Below are positions 8,977 through 15,699 of a stretch of DNA of 53,140 nucleotides, one piece after another. Position 1 is the stretch's first letter, and each line of letters starts with the position of its first letter. The stretch spans positions 1 to 53,140 of the forward strand of contig CASGEB010000019.1 in the NCBI GenBank assembly GCA_949300375.1. The letters are read 5' to 3'. The translations under genes were made by a program, and so were the position numbers. The notes under the pieces are model-generated. The model worked only from the letters and a program-made list of their open reading frames with translations, was not told the DNA's origin and searched no databases. This DNA is from an uncultured Pseudomonadota bacterium (lineage in GTDB: Bacteria > Pseudomonadota > Alphaproteobacteria > RF32 > CAG-239).

Positions 8977-8999
8977 ATTTAGATATATCTCATCTAAAT
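8977..8999 (-). promoter_or_regulatory. Inverted repeat in the rpoH leader
   Basis: ATTTAGAT, seven bases, ATCTAAAT: a perfect 8-base inverted repeat ending 37 bases upstream of the rpoH start. It could be an operator, or an A/U-rich RNA hairpin that melts with temperature. A weak sigma-70-like pair (TTGCAT, 16 bases, TACTAT) lies further upstream on the same strand, so the repeat would be transcribed. Confidence 0.45.
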
Positions 9000-9065
9000 T
9001 TCAATATCCACGGGTAAAGAATAGTACACTATTTTGATAAAAATGCAAGAGGCCGAATCTATTTT

Positions 9066-9557
9066 TTACTCATAAATAATAAAAAAATCGGAATTTGCCG
9101 ACGAACCGGGAAGAAAGTTTAAAATATCGACAATGACCTGATAGTTTTCAGGGCGAATCAACAGATAAACCGGAGAAACCCTTCCACCGGACGTGCTGCG
9201 GCACAGCCTCAAATCCTCGTCATTCAGACCGTCATTGATTTTTGCCATTAACATTTTATCGGCAACCGCAAAATTCTCTTTTTTATCAAACTCAGCCGGA
9301 GGAATTTCGGAAAAGCTCCGAAGATTGCGCAGCAAAAGCTGCCGATGCCGCCGTTCGATAAGGCTCAGGCGGGGCGTATTCTCAAAAAAAGACGTTATCT
9401 TGGCTTCCACCTGCTCTTTTAGTTTTTCATCACTGCACTGCGGCAGTTTTTTTTGCGTTTCTGCGGCGGCTTTCGGCAACGCGCCCAAACTTTCATCGGC
9501 CTGAGCCGGAAAATTCAGAACAGTCAAGATTGAAAGCAGCCACAGAAATTTTTGCAT
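9066..9557 (-). CDS. Hypothetical secreted protein behind asnS
   Basis: A 163-residue protein with a clear signal peptide (MQKFLWLLSILTVLNFPAQA, cleavage after AQA). AGGAG lies six bases before ATG. The mature part is charged and helical (coiled 'AAAETQKKLPQCSDEKLKEQVEAKI') with two further stretches including LRLCRSTSGGRVSPVYLLI. It starts 9 bases after the asnS stop, so the two are very likely cotranscribed. No family is recognised; a periplasmic location is inferred from the signal peptide. Confidence 0.75.
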   Translation of the reverse strand: MQKFLWLLSILTVLNFPAQADESLGALPKAAAETQKKLPQCSDEKLKEQVEAKITSFFENTPRLSLIERRHRQLLLRNLRSFSEIPPAEFDKKENFAVADKMLMAKINDGLNDEDLRLCRSTSGGRVSPVYLLIRPENYQVIVDILNFLPGSSANSDFFIIYE

Positions 9558-9566
9558 TCCAAACTC

Positions 9567-10955
9567 CTAGAAATTGATTGAATTCGGCGTTCTCGGGAAA
9601 GGGATGACATCGCGGATATTGCTGATGCCGGTTACCAGCATCATCATCCGTTCAAATCCCAGTCCAAAGCCCGAATGCGGCACAGAACCATATTTGCGGG
9701 AATCCAGATACCAGGCATAGTCTTCTTCTTTCATTCCGCATTCTTTGATTTTTTGCACCAGAACATCATACCGTTCCTCACGCTGCGAACCGCCGATCAT
9801 CTCTCCAATCCGCGGAACCAAGACGTCCATGGCCGCAACGGTTTTGCCGTCGTCATTCAGCCGCATATAAAAAGCTTTGATTTCTTTCGGATAGTCGCGG
9901 ACAATCACCGGTTTTTTGAAATACTGCTCGGCCAAAAAGCGTTCGTGTTCGGTCTGCATATCAATTCCGTATTCCGGCTTATATTCAAAATCATGTCCGG
10001 ATTTTTTCATAATCTCAATGGCTTCGGTATAAGTAATGCGGGCAAAATCATTATTGATGATATTGTCCAGCGTGTCTTTTAACGTCGGGTCGACAAACTT
10101 TTCAAACAACCCGATATCATCCAGACAGTGCTCCATAATATGCTTAACACAATAACGCACCATATCTTCCGCCACATCCATATTGTCATAAATGTCGGCA
10201 AAAGCCATTTCAGGCTCAATCATCCAAAATTCGGCGGCATGGCGCGCCGTATTGGAGTTTTCGGCACGGAACGTCGGGCCAAACGTATAAATATCGCCCA
10301 GCCCCATGGCATACATTTCTCCGTTGAGCTGGCCGGATACGGTTAAGTGCGCTTCTTTGCCGAAAAAGTCTTTAGAATAGTCGATTTTGCCGTCCGGAAG
10401 TTTGGGCAGATTTTCCATATCCAGAGTCGTTACCCGGAACATTTCGCCGGCTCCCTCACAATCCGAACCGGTAATCAGCGGCGTATGGACATAGCGGAAG
10501 CCACGGTCATGGAAAAATTTGTGAATGGCAAAAGCCAGTTCCGAACGAATCCGGAAAGCGGCGCCGTATTTGTTGGTACGCGGCCGCAGATGAGCTATCG
10601 TCCGCAGGTACTCGTCCGTATGTTTTTTCTTTTGCAGCGGATAATCATCATCGGCGATGTCATAAATCAAAATATCTTTGGCAACGATTTCAAATTTTTG
10701 ATTTCCGCCTTTTGATTCCACCAGTTCGCCGGTTACGGCAACGGACGAACCTGTTGATAATTTTTTGACATCTTCGTAATTATTGAGGTTATTATTGGCG
10801 ATAACTTGAATATTTTTAAGGCAGGAGCCGTCATTCAGCTCAATAAAAGAAAAATCTTTGGCATCGCGGCGGGTTCTGACCCAGCCTTTGACCAAAACTT
10901 CGGCCAGCGGCGCATCGGCAGCCAGCAAAGCTTTTATTTTTGTTCTTTGCAACAT
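9567..10955 (-). CDS. asnS: Asparaginyl-tRNA synthetase
   Basis: Class IIb aminoacyl-tRNA synthetase that charges tRNA-Asn. The 462 residues agree with bacterial AsnS (about 466). An N-terminal OB-fold anticodon-binding domain ([23 protein letters not shown]) is followed by the class II core: motif 2 ([24 protein letters not shown]) and motif 3 ([25 protein letters not shown]). The '[10 protein letters not shown]' end is typical of AsnS rather than AspS. GAGGAA precedes the start. The gene is divergent from the lipoprotein at 11095. Confidence 0.97.
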   Translation of the reverse strand: MLQRTKIKALLAADAPLAEVLVKGWVRTRRDAKDFSFIELNDGSCLKNIQVIANNNLNNYEDVKKLSTGSSVAVTGELVESKGGNQKFEIVAKDILIYDIADDDYPLQKKKHTDEYLRTIAHLRPRTNKYGAAFRIRSELAFAIHKFFHDRGFRYVHTPLITGSDCEGAGEMFRVTTLDMENLPKLPDGKIDYSKDFFGKEAHLTVSGQLNGEMYAMGLGDIYTFGPTFRAENSNTARHAAEFWMIEPEMAFADIYDNMDVAEDMVRYCVKHIMEHCLDDIGLFEKFVDPTLKDTLDNIINNDFARITYTEAIEIMKKSGHDFEYKPEYGIDMQTEHERFLAEQYFKKPVIVRDYPKEIKAFYMRLNDDGKTVAAMDVLVPRIGEMIGGSQREERYDVLVQKIKECGMKEEDYAWYLDSRKYGSVPHSGFGLGFERMMMLVTGISNIRDVIPFPRTPNSINF

Positions 10956-11033
10956 TGTTATTCCTCAATATTTTTTGTTATGTTCAATAATACCGTTTGG
11001 GAATATACAACAAGAAAGTTTAATTGTCCAGCA

Positions 11034-11062
11034 TTGACAAAGCCGCATATACAGATTAAATT
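11034..11062 (+). promoter_or_regulatory. Sigma-70 promoter for the 11095 lipoprotein
   Basis: TTGACA (11034-11039), a 17-base spacer, then TAAATT (11057-11062). The -35 is perfect and the -10 matches at four of six bases. Transcription would start about 25 bases before the ATG. Confidence 0.5.
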
Positions 11063-11094
11063 TTAAGCAGATTTATTTTACGGAGAATCGCATT

Positions 11095-11562
11095 ATGAAA
11101 AAGTTTGTTATTGTTCTTGTTTTGCCGCTAACCCTGCTGCTCGGAGCCTGTGCCGAAAATATCGGCGCCAACCATTATAACACATCCAGCGTCGGGCAGG
11201 TCAACCGGGCGGCCAGAGGAACTGTCGTTGCCGTCCGCCAGGTTACCGTTTCTGACGGAGACGGACAAATCGGAAAACTTTCCGGCGCAATCGCCGGCGG
11301 CGCTGCCGGTTCAATGATTGGCGGAAATGATGCCGTACGCGTTATAGGCGGTGTCGGCGGCGCCGTTTTGGGCGGCATTGTCGGAGATGCCGTGCAAGAA
11401 GGCGTTACCCGTCAAACCGGTTATGAATATACCATTCAGTTGGAAAACGGCGGGTTGGTAACCATTACGCAAGGAACGGACATTTTGCTGCAACCGGGAC
11501 AAAGGTGTCTGGTTTTATACGGCAAGCAAGCACGTGTCGTTCCGTATAATTCTTATTATTAG
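11095..11562 (+). CDS. Glycine-zipper outer-membrane lipoprotein (SlyB/17-kDa antigen type)
   Basis: A 155-residue lipoprotein. The signal peptide ends in a lipobox LLGAC with lipidated Cys19. The middle (about 62-100) is a glycine zipper, IGKLSGAIAGGAAGSMIGG followed by GGVGGAVLGGIVGDA, which forms tight membrane helices. The C-terminal part is the beta-rich domain (YEYTIQLENGGLVTITQ..PGQRCLVLYG) typical of SlyB/Pcp proteins. Family members sit in the outer membrane and stabilise it, responding to Mg or envelope stress. GGAGA precedes the start, and a strong hairpin terminator follows, so it is monocistronic. Confidence 0.88.
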   Translation: MKKFVIVLVLPLTLLLGACAENIGANHYNTSSVGQVNRAARGTVVAVRQVTVSDGDGQIGKLSGAIAGGAAGSMIGGNDAVRVIGGVGGAVLGGIVGDAVQEGVTRQTGYEYTIQLENGGLVTITQGTDILLQPGQRCLVLYGKQARVVPYNSYY

Positions 11563-11585
11563 AAAATATTACCTGAACAAAGGCT

Positions 11586-11640
11586 CCGCTTTTTGAACTT
11601 TCCGCCCCTCGGAAAAAAATTTAAAAAGCGGGTTTTTTAT
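11586..11640 (+). terminator. Rho-independent terminator after the SlyB-like gene
   Basis: CCGCTTTTT pairs with AAAAAGCGG across a loop that itself contains a small ccg/cgg stem. A T-run (gggttttttat) follows. Confidence 0.7.
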
Positions 11641-11686
11641 TGTCTCTTTTCTTAGCCAAAATCTCCAGTATACTTTTCATTATATA

Positions 11687-11715
11687 TTGACTATTCGTTT
11701 GAGCCGTGATATAAT
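11687..11715 (+). promoter_or_regulatory. Consensus sigma-70 promoter of the cysteine-rich gene
   Basis: TTGACT (11687-11692), exactly 17 bases, TATAAT (11710-11715). This is nearly perfect consensus, 35 bases before the ATG, and implies strong constitutive expression of the cysteine-rich protein. Confidence 0.75.
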
Positions 11716-11749
11716 TCCCTTATGTGTTTGTTTTGACGGGAGAGGTTTG

Positions 11750-12349
11750 ATGAAACAATATATTTTGGGGAGCGTTTTATGCTGTACCACTCTTATTTCC
11801 GGCTATGCCTTAGCGGCCTGCACACAAACGCCGGATTGCGAGACAATGGGATATGTATATACTGCCGACGAATGTCCGAACGGCGGGGTTAAATGTCCGT
11901 TTGATATCAGCAAATATTTTTGTTTCGCCCCGCAGACCTGCAATTATACTTATACCGCCGAAAGCTGTGCGGCTAATTGCCAAAATGTCGGTTCTTCCTC
12001 CTGTGTCAGAAACGGCACGACTTATTATGCTTCCTGCGGTTCTTCAAAATGTTCAAGTGGGCAAAACTGTTATAACGGGATTTGTTTTACCGAAGTTGCT
12101 GTAGGAGGATATTGCTGTGGATATACAACTTATTGCGGTTACACCGGAGAAACGTCACATTCTAATGACTCTAATTGTCAAAGTATGTGGGGCAGAAATT
12201 GTTATCAAGAGTGCAAAAGTTATGGACTTCCAGATTGTAATGATATGCAAACAAGTTGCCGAGCCTCCGGCAATACCCCGGTCTTTCGGGATTGTGACTA
12301 CGGAGGCAATGCTTCCTACTACTCTATTGTCTATTTTGGATGTCAATAA
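11750..12349 (+). CDS. Cysteine-rich secreted protein (intact family member)
   Basis: A 199-residue exported protein. ATG 11750 has GGGAGAGG in front. A TTG 63 bases upstream lies inside the promoter and is rejected. The signal peptide MKQYILGSVLCCTTLISGYALAA is followed at once by Cys. LAAC could be a lipobox, so it is either a lipoprotein or a soluble product of signal peptidase I. The mature part has about 23 cysteines in 176 residues, in three modules: PDCETMGY-TADEC-CPF-YFC; CNYTYTAESCAANCQ...SCGSSKCSSGQNC; and GYCCGYTTYCGY...CQSMWGRNCYQECKSYGLPDC-SCRASG. No known family is recognised. The many paired cysteines suggest a rigid disulfide-bonded surface or periplasmic protein. Confidence 0.85.
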   Translation: MKQYILGSVLCCTTLISGYALAACTQTPDCETMGYVYTADECPNGGVKCPFDISKYFCFAPQTCNYTYTAESCAANCQNVGSSSCVRNGTTYYASCGSSKCSSGQNCYNGICFTEVAVGGYCCGYTTYCGYTGETSHSNDSNCQSMWGRNCYQECKSYGLPDCNDMQTSCRASGNTPVFRDCDYGGNASYYSIVYFGCQ

Positions 12350-12373
12350 TTATTCCAGTCATTTAGAAAAAAA

Positions 12374-12401
12374 TAAAGGCTCATATCCGTATGAGCCTTT
12401 A
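12374..12401. terminator. Bidirectional terminator between convergent genes
   Basis: A perfect 11-base stem, AAAGGCTCATA/TATGAGCCTTT with loop TCCG. A-rich and T-rich flanks let it work for the cysteine-rich gene (plus) and the bactofilin gene (minus). Confidence 0.85.
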
Positions 12402-12417
12402 TTATATTATCATAAAC

Positions 12418-12942
12418 TTATTTAGAAACGCGTTTTTTGGGGCTGTTAGACGACCCGACGCTCAAAACCACCGTCTTGGGCGTGTTGGCAATTTCAACCG
12501 GACGCTCTGCCGCCGACAACGCCGTCTTATTTATCTGTTGAACCTGTTTGGAAGACGGTTGCAGACGGTCGGCCCTAATACAACTGCCGTCAATATATGC
12601 ACCCGGCTCAATCGCAATCGAATTGTGCGTTGCATCACCAATCATTCTGGCGCTTTTGGCAATAAACAGACTGTCAACATTAGCTTTGCCCTGCAATGTG
12701 CCGTAAAGTTCAAGTTTTTCTGTCTGAACAAGCCCTTTAATGCTTCCTTTTATTCCGATGACGAGTTCATCGCAGCAGACATCGCCCTCTATGCGGCCGT
12801 CAATATGTACAATACCGGAAGATATAAGGTTTCCGATGATTTTGCTGTCTTCGCTGATAATGGTCGGGACAGCGGAAGTTCCGCCGTTTTTATTCATTTT
12901 GCGGGCTAATTTCAAATATAAAAGCTTTTTAATTTTTTTCAT
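12418..12942 (-). CDS. Bactofilin
   Basis: A cytoskeletal polymer-forming protein of 174 residues. The central beta-helix (about 27-130) has the bactofilin signature: ISEDSKIIGNLISSGIVHIDGRIEGDVCCDELVIG, then repeated short beta rungs through GDATHNSIAIEPGAYIDGSC. The flanking N and C tails are basic and disordered. Bactofilins form nucleotide-free filaments at the inner membrane and recruit peptidoglycan enzymes to shape the cell. The M23 peptidase gene directly upstream (10 bases) is a known partner arrangement. Confidence 0.93.
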   Translation of the reverse strand: MKKIKKLLYLKLARKMNKNGGTSAVPTIISEDSKIIGNLISSGIVHIDGRIEGDVCCDELVIGIKGSIKGLVQTEKLELYGTLQGKANVDSLFIAKSARMIGDATHNSIAIEPGAYIDGSCIRADRLQPSSKQVQQINKTALSAAERPVEIANTPKTVVLSVGSSNSPKKRVSK

Positions 12943-12952
12943 CTCTCTGTCC

Positions 12953-14176
12953 TTATATTTTAGCTCTGATAAAAGGCATCGGATCTACCGGTACGCCGTT
13001 ATACAAAACTTCATAATGCAAATGCGGGCCGGTTGACCGTCCGGTACTGCCAACTTCTCCCAAAACGGTATCATATTTTACATCGTCGCCCTTCTTTACA
13101 TAAATTTTGTTCATATGGGCGTATTTTGTTCTGAAACCGTTGCCATGATTGACTTCGACCATATAGCCATAGCCGTTCATCCAGCCGGCATAAGTAACCT
13201 TTCCTTTTGCTTTGACGCTGATTTTGTTACCGGTACGGCTGGCCAAATCCACGCCTTTATGCACGGCGCGTTTGTTTTGGAAAGGATCCGGACGGGAACC
13301 AAACGGCGACGTCAACCAGTAACTCCAAACCGGCTTTCCTATCGGCACGGCTTTAACAACTTCGCGATAATATTCCAAATCCTGCACAGTGTCATAAATT
13401 GCGTTGACCTGCTGGTTGATTTCCTTATCCTTGATTTTTGATTTATCCGGTTCATATAAACCGCCTTTTCCTTCCTTCCGGTTGGCCAAAGCGTTAAAAT
13501 ACAAGCCTTTCTGCTTTAACGGCACGTTAATGCTGCTAAATGCTTTTTTGATTTTATCAACTTCTTTTGTGGCAATCTTTTTAACCTGTTCCAAAACCTC
13601 GGTTTCCGCGCCGCGAATGTCTTCAATGGCGTTTTCCAAGGCAGCGACCTTTTTCTTTAACTCATCGCGTTCGGAAATTGCAATGTCCCGCTGGAGCAAC
13701 GCCTCGTTAATCGTTACTTTTTCAGAAACAACATTCTCATCTATCCAATTATTTTCATTTTGAATTTGTTTTATCTTCTCTTCCAGAACGGCAGCACGGC
13801 GTTTGTAATTTTCAACATCGCTTTTCTTCTGGGCATCAGCCATTTTGGGGTCTGCCAAAACATCTTCTATCTTATCATGCAAAATGACAAAATTGGTCAT
13901 CAGGTCTAAATAAGCATCGCGGGTTTTTACAAGCTCAGCATCTTTACTATATAAAATATTGTCGGTTTTATTATACAAATGGTATGAGTAAAAGCTCCAT
14001 ATGCCAACCCCGAGAATCAGACATAAGGCGATAATCTGGGTACGGGAACTGATGGTAATCACCTGTGCCCGGCCCTGCGTGCGAAAAATAAACTCTTTGG
14101 CAGCAAAAAAGCGTCTTTTTTCTTTATAATTGGTATAATTATCTTTCTTTTTTCTGCCGAATATATTGAACTTCAT
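12953..14176 (-). CDS. Membrane-anchored M23 (LytM) peptidoglycan endopeptidase
   Basis: A 407-residue cell-wall hydrolase or regulator. A basic cytoplasmic tail (about 1-45) precedes one membrane segment (IIALCLILGVGIWSFYSYHL). A long periplasmic coiled coil follows (about 70-200), with the M23 domain at the C terminus. Zinc ligands are visible: H and D in VHKGVDLAS, and HxH in GPHLHYEV. The motifs look complete, so it is probably active on peptide cross-links. With the adjacent bactofilin it likely forms a shape-determining module. Confidence 0.93.
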   Translation of the reverse strand: MKFNIFGRKKKDNYTNYKEKRRFFAAKEFIFRTQGRAQVITISSRTQIIALCLILGVGIWSFYSYHLYNKTDNILYSKDAELVKTRDAYLDLMTNFVILHDKIEDVLADPKMADAQKKSDVENYKRRAAVLEEKIKQIQNENNWIDENVVSEKVTINEALLQRDIAISERDELKKKVAALENAIEDIRGAETEVLEQVKKIATKEVDKIKKAFSSINVPLKQKGLYFNALANRKEGKGGLYEPDKSKIKDKEINQQVNAIYDTVQDLEYYREVVKAVPIGKPVWSYWLTSPFGSRPDPFQNKRAVHKGVDLASRTGNKISVKAKGKVTYAGWMNGYGYMVEVNHGNGFRTKYAHMNKIYVKKGDDVKYDTVLGEVGSTGRSTGPHLHYEVLYNGVPVDPMPFIRAKI

Positions 14177-14339
14177 AATAAACCTTTAAATTTTAACAGT
14201 TTTTGCAAACGTGTTAGCTGTTTATAGCAAAAAAAAATCAAAAAATACAGCTTTTTTATGCCTTTATTCTTTTTGACACAAATAAGCTTTTGTTTTTTCT
14301 AAAAAATATCAGAATGATTTTTGTGGATTTTTTTATATT

Positions 14340-14666
14340 TTATTTGGTTGTTTCCGGTTCATCCAAAATAATAAACTCATCCGGACCAGCCATATTCAAC
14401 ACAACGCGAGCCCGTTCTTCCAGCATATCAAGATCAAGGCTCGATGAAGACAGCAGACGCACTTTGTCTTCCAGTCTGATCTTCTGGTTATGATAATTTT
14501 CGGCCATCCGCCGAGCTTCCGAAATCTCCTGCTTTAAATACATATAGCGCAAAAAACCGCGCTCACCGTTGACTGCGTGGTAGCCAAAATAAATAAACAG
14601 CAATATGCAAACCAGAAGCAACCCGGAATTTTTCAACCGGCTCTGGAGTTCTGAAAATATCCCCAT
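14340..14666 (-). CDS. ftsB: Cell division protein FtsB (DivIC family)
   Basis: A small bitopic divisome protein of 108 residues that forms a complex with FtsL and FtsQ to activate septal wall synthesis. It has one membrane helix (LLLVCILLFIYFGYHAV, about 16-32), then the 'GERGFLRYMYLKQEI' stretch typical of DivIC/FtsB, a coiled coil to about 85, and the LDMLEERARVVLNMAGPDEFIIL tail. It stands alone here. No enolase or pdh genes, its usual alphaproteobacterial neighbours, are nearby. Confidence 0.9.
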   Translation of the reverse strand: MGIFSELQSRLKNSGLLLVCILLFIYFGYHAVNGERGFLRYMYLKQEISEARRMAENYHNQKIRLEDKVRLLSSSSLDLDMLEERARVVLNMAGPDEFIILDEPETTK

Positions 14667-14757
14667 TTTTCTTTCCGTCTTTTTTATTATTCTTTATTTA
14701 TCAGCACACCATATTTAAGTTAAAAAAAAGTTACGGCAAACAATCTTTAAAACAAAA

Positions 14758-14790
14758 AAAAATTAAACCGACTGTAAACCGGTTTAATTT
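14758..14790 (-). terminator. Terminator of the 14812 lipoprotein gene
   Basis: The AATTAAACCG/CGGTTTAATT stem is followed on the minus strand by a long run of T (the plus-strand A-run at 14750-14760). Confidence 0.75.
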
Positions 14791-14811
14791 TTCTGTTTTG
14801 TATTTTACCGT

Positions 14812-15225
14812 TTAATAAGCAACACAGTTGTTGCCGCTCCAACGCCATCCGGTGATTATTCCGTTTTGAACAAGGAATGACGTCTGGCAGGTGTATTCGG
14901 CTTCATATCCGACCAATTCTTCCGTATTCATAAAGTTTGACGACGCTCCGGGATAAGGCTGGATGGTTATGTCATCCCCCGGTACATATCCTTCATTAAA
15001 AATGATATATTCGCTCGGAACATATACGCCATTGGCTTTAATATAGGTAATGATACTGTCGCCGTTGGCAAAAATTTTGGTATGTGCCGGACGCCCCCAT
15101 TCGGCCTCGAGTTCACCTGCCGGCCTGCCAACCCAGTTTTGCAGTTTTTTTCCGTAATTTTCCGAGGTTGCACAACTAAATAAAAAAATCGCACTCAGTA
15201 CCATCAGCAGAATCTTTTTTCCCAT
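14812..15225 (-). CDS. Small lipoprotein of unknown function
   Basis: A 137-residue protein with a lipoprotein signal peptide (MGKKILLMVLSAIFLFSC, lipidated Cys18). The N-terminal region has LQNWVGRPAGELEAEWGRP, resembling the 'W.G....L...WG.P' opening of several small BamE-like or uncharacterised proteobacterial lipoproteins. Two cysteines near the end (YTCQTS and NNCVAY) may pair. A ribosome site (AGGAGAGA) lies in front. It is monocistronic, with its own terminator. Confidence 0.8.
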   Translation of the reverse strand: MGKKILLMVLSAIFLFSCATSENYGKKLQNWVGRPAGELEAEWGRPAHTKIFANGDSIITYIKANGVYVPSEYIIFNEGYVPGDDITIQPYPGASSNFMNTEELVGYEAEYTCQTSFLVQNGIITGWRWSGNNCVAY

Positions 15226-15303
15226 TTTTCTCTCCTTTAGATATTATTTTCTGCCTTTTAGATAATATTCGAACGCTTTTTTTCAATATTATGAAAATTA
15301 ATA

Positions 15304-15332
15304 TTGCATTTTTGATTTTAAAAAGATAAATT
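15304..15332 (+). promoter_or_regulatory. Promoter of tRNA-Thr
   Basis: TTGCAT (15304-15309), 17 bases, TAAATT (15327-15332). It would start transcription within a few bases of the tRNA 5' end. Confidence 0.45.
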
Positions 15333-15341
15333 AGTGCCATT

Positions 15342-15417
<76 letters not shown>

Positions 15418-15433
15418 TTTTTATTTACGGCAT

Positions 15434-15631
15434 CTAAAAACTCCGGCCATTAAAATTGCCGAAGTTTGGGAATCCGGCGAAAATCATAGAGTATCGTTTT
15501 TCTCCGAAAATTATTGCGAAAATCCTCACTCTGAAAATTTATGACCGGCAGGAAAAGAAATTGAGGCAAAACATAATGTTTTGCGTTCCGGCGATTTATC
15601 CGCCTTATTCGATTTTTTTGAACAAAATTAG
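15434..15631 (+). pseudogene. C-terminal gene remnant next to tRNA-Thr
   Basis: One frame reads LKTPAIKIAEVWESGENHRV, SFFSENYCENPHSENL, an in-frame TGA at 15542, then PAGKEIEAKHNVLRSG, DLSALFDFFEQN and TAG (15629-15631). The composition on both sides of the TGA is protein-like and uses the same codons as neighbouring genes. It has no start codon, because the upstream frame runs into the tRNA. Best read as a leftover 3' end of a lost gene. No family is recognised. Confidence 0.35.
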
Positions 15632-15699
15632 TTAATTGTAATATTGACTTTTGGATACTATTGGAATAATCCTCCTTTGAGAAAAGTGCAAAAGTGGTT

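Noticed and set aside
11687-11749. Upstream TTG start of the cysteine-rich gene
   Set aside because: It coincides with the -35 box; the signal peptide begins at ATG 11750 with its own ribosome site.
15542-15544. Recoded TGA (selenocysteine or tryptophan) joining both halves of the remnant
   Set aside because: All other genes here use TGA as a stop or avoid it, there is no start codon and no visible SECIS-like element; decay is simpler.
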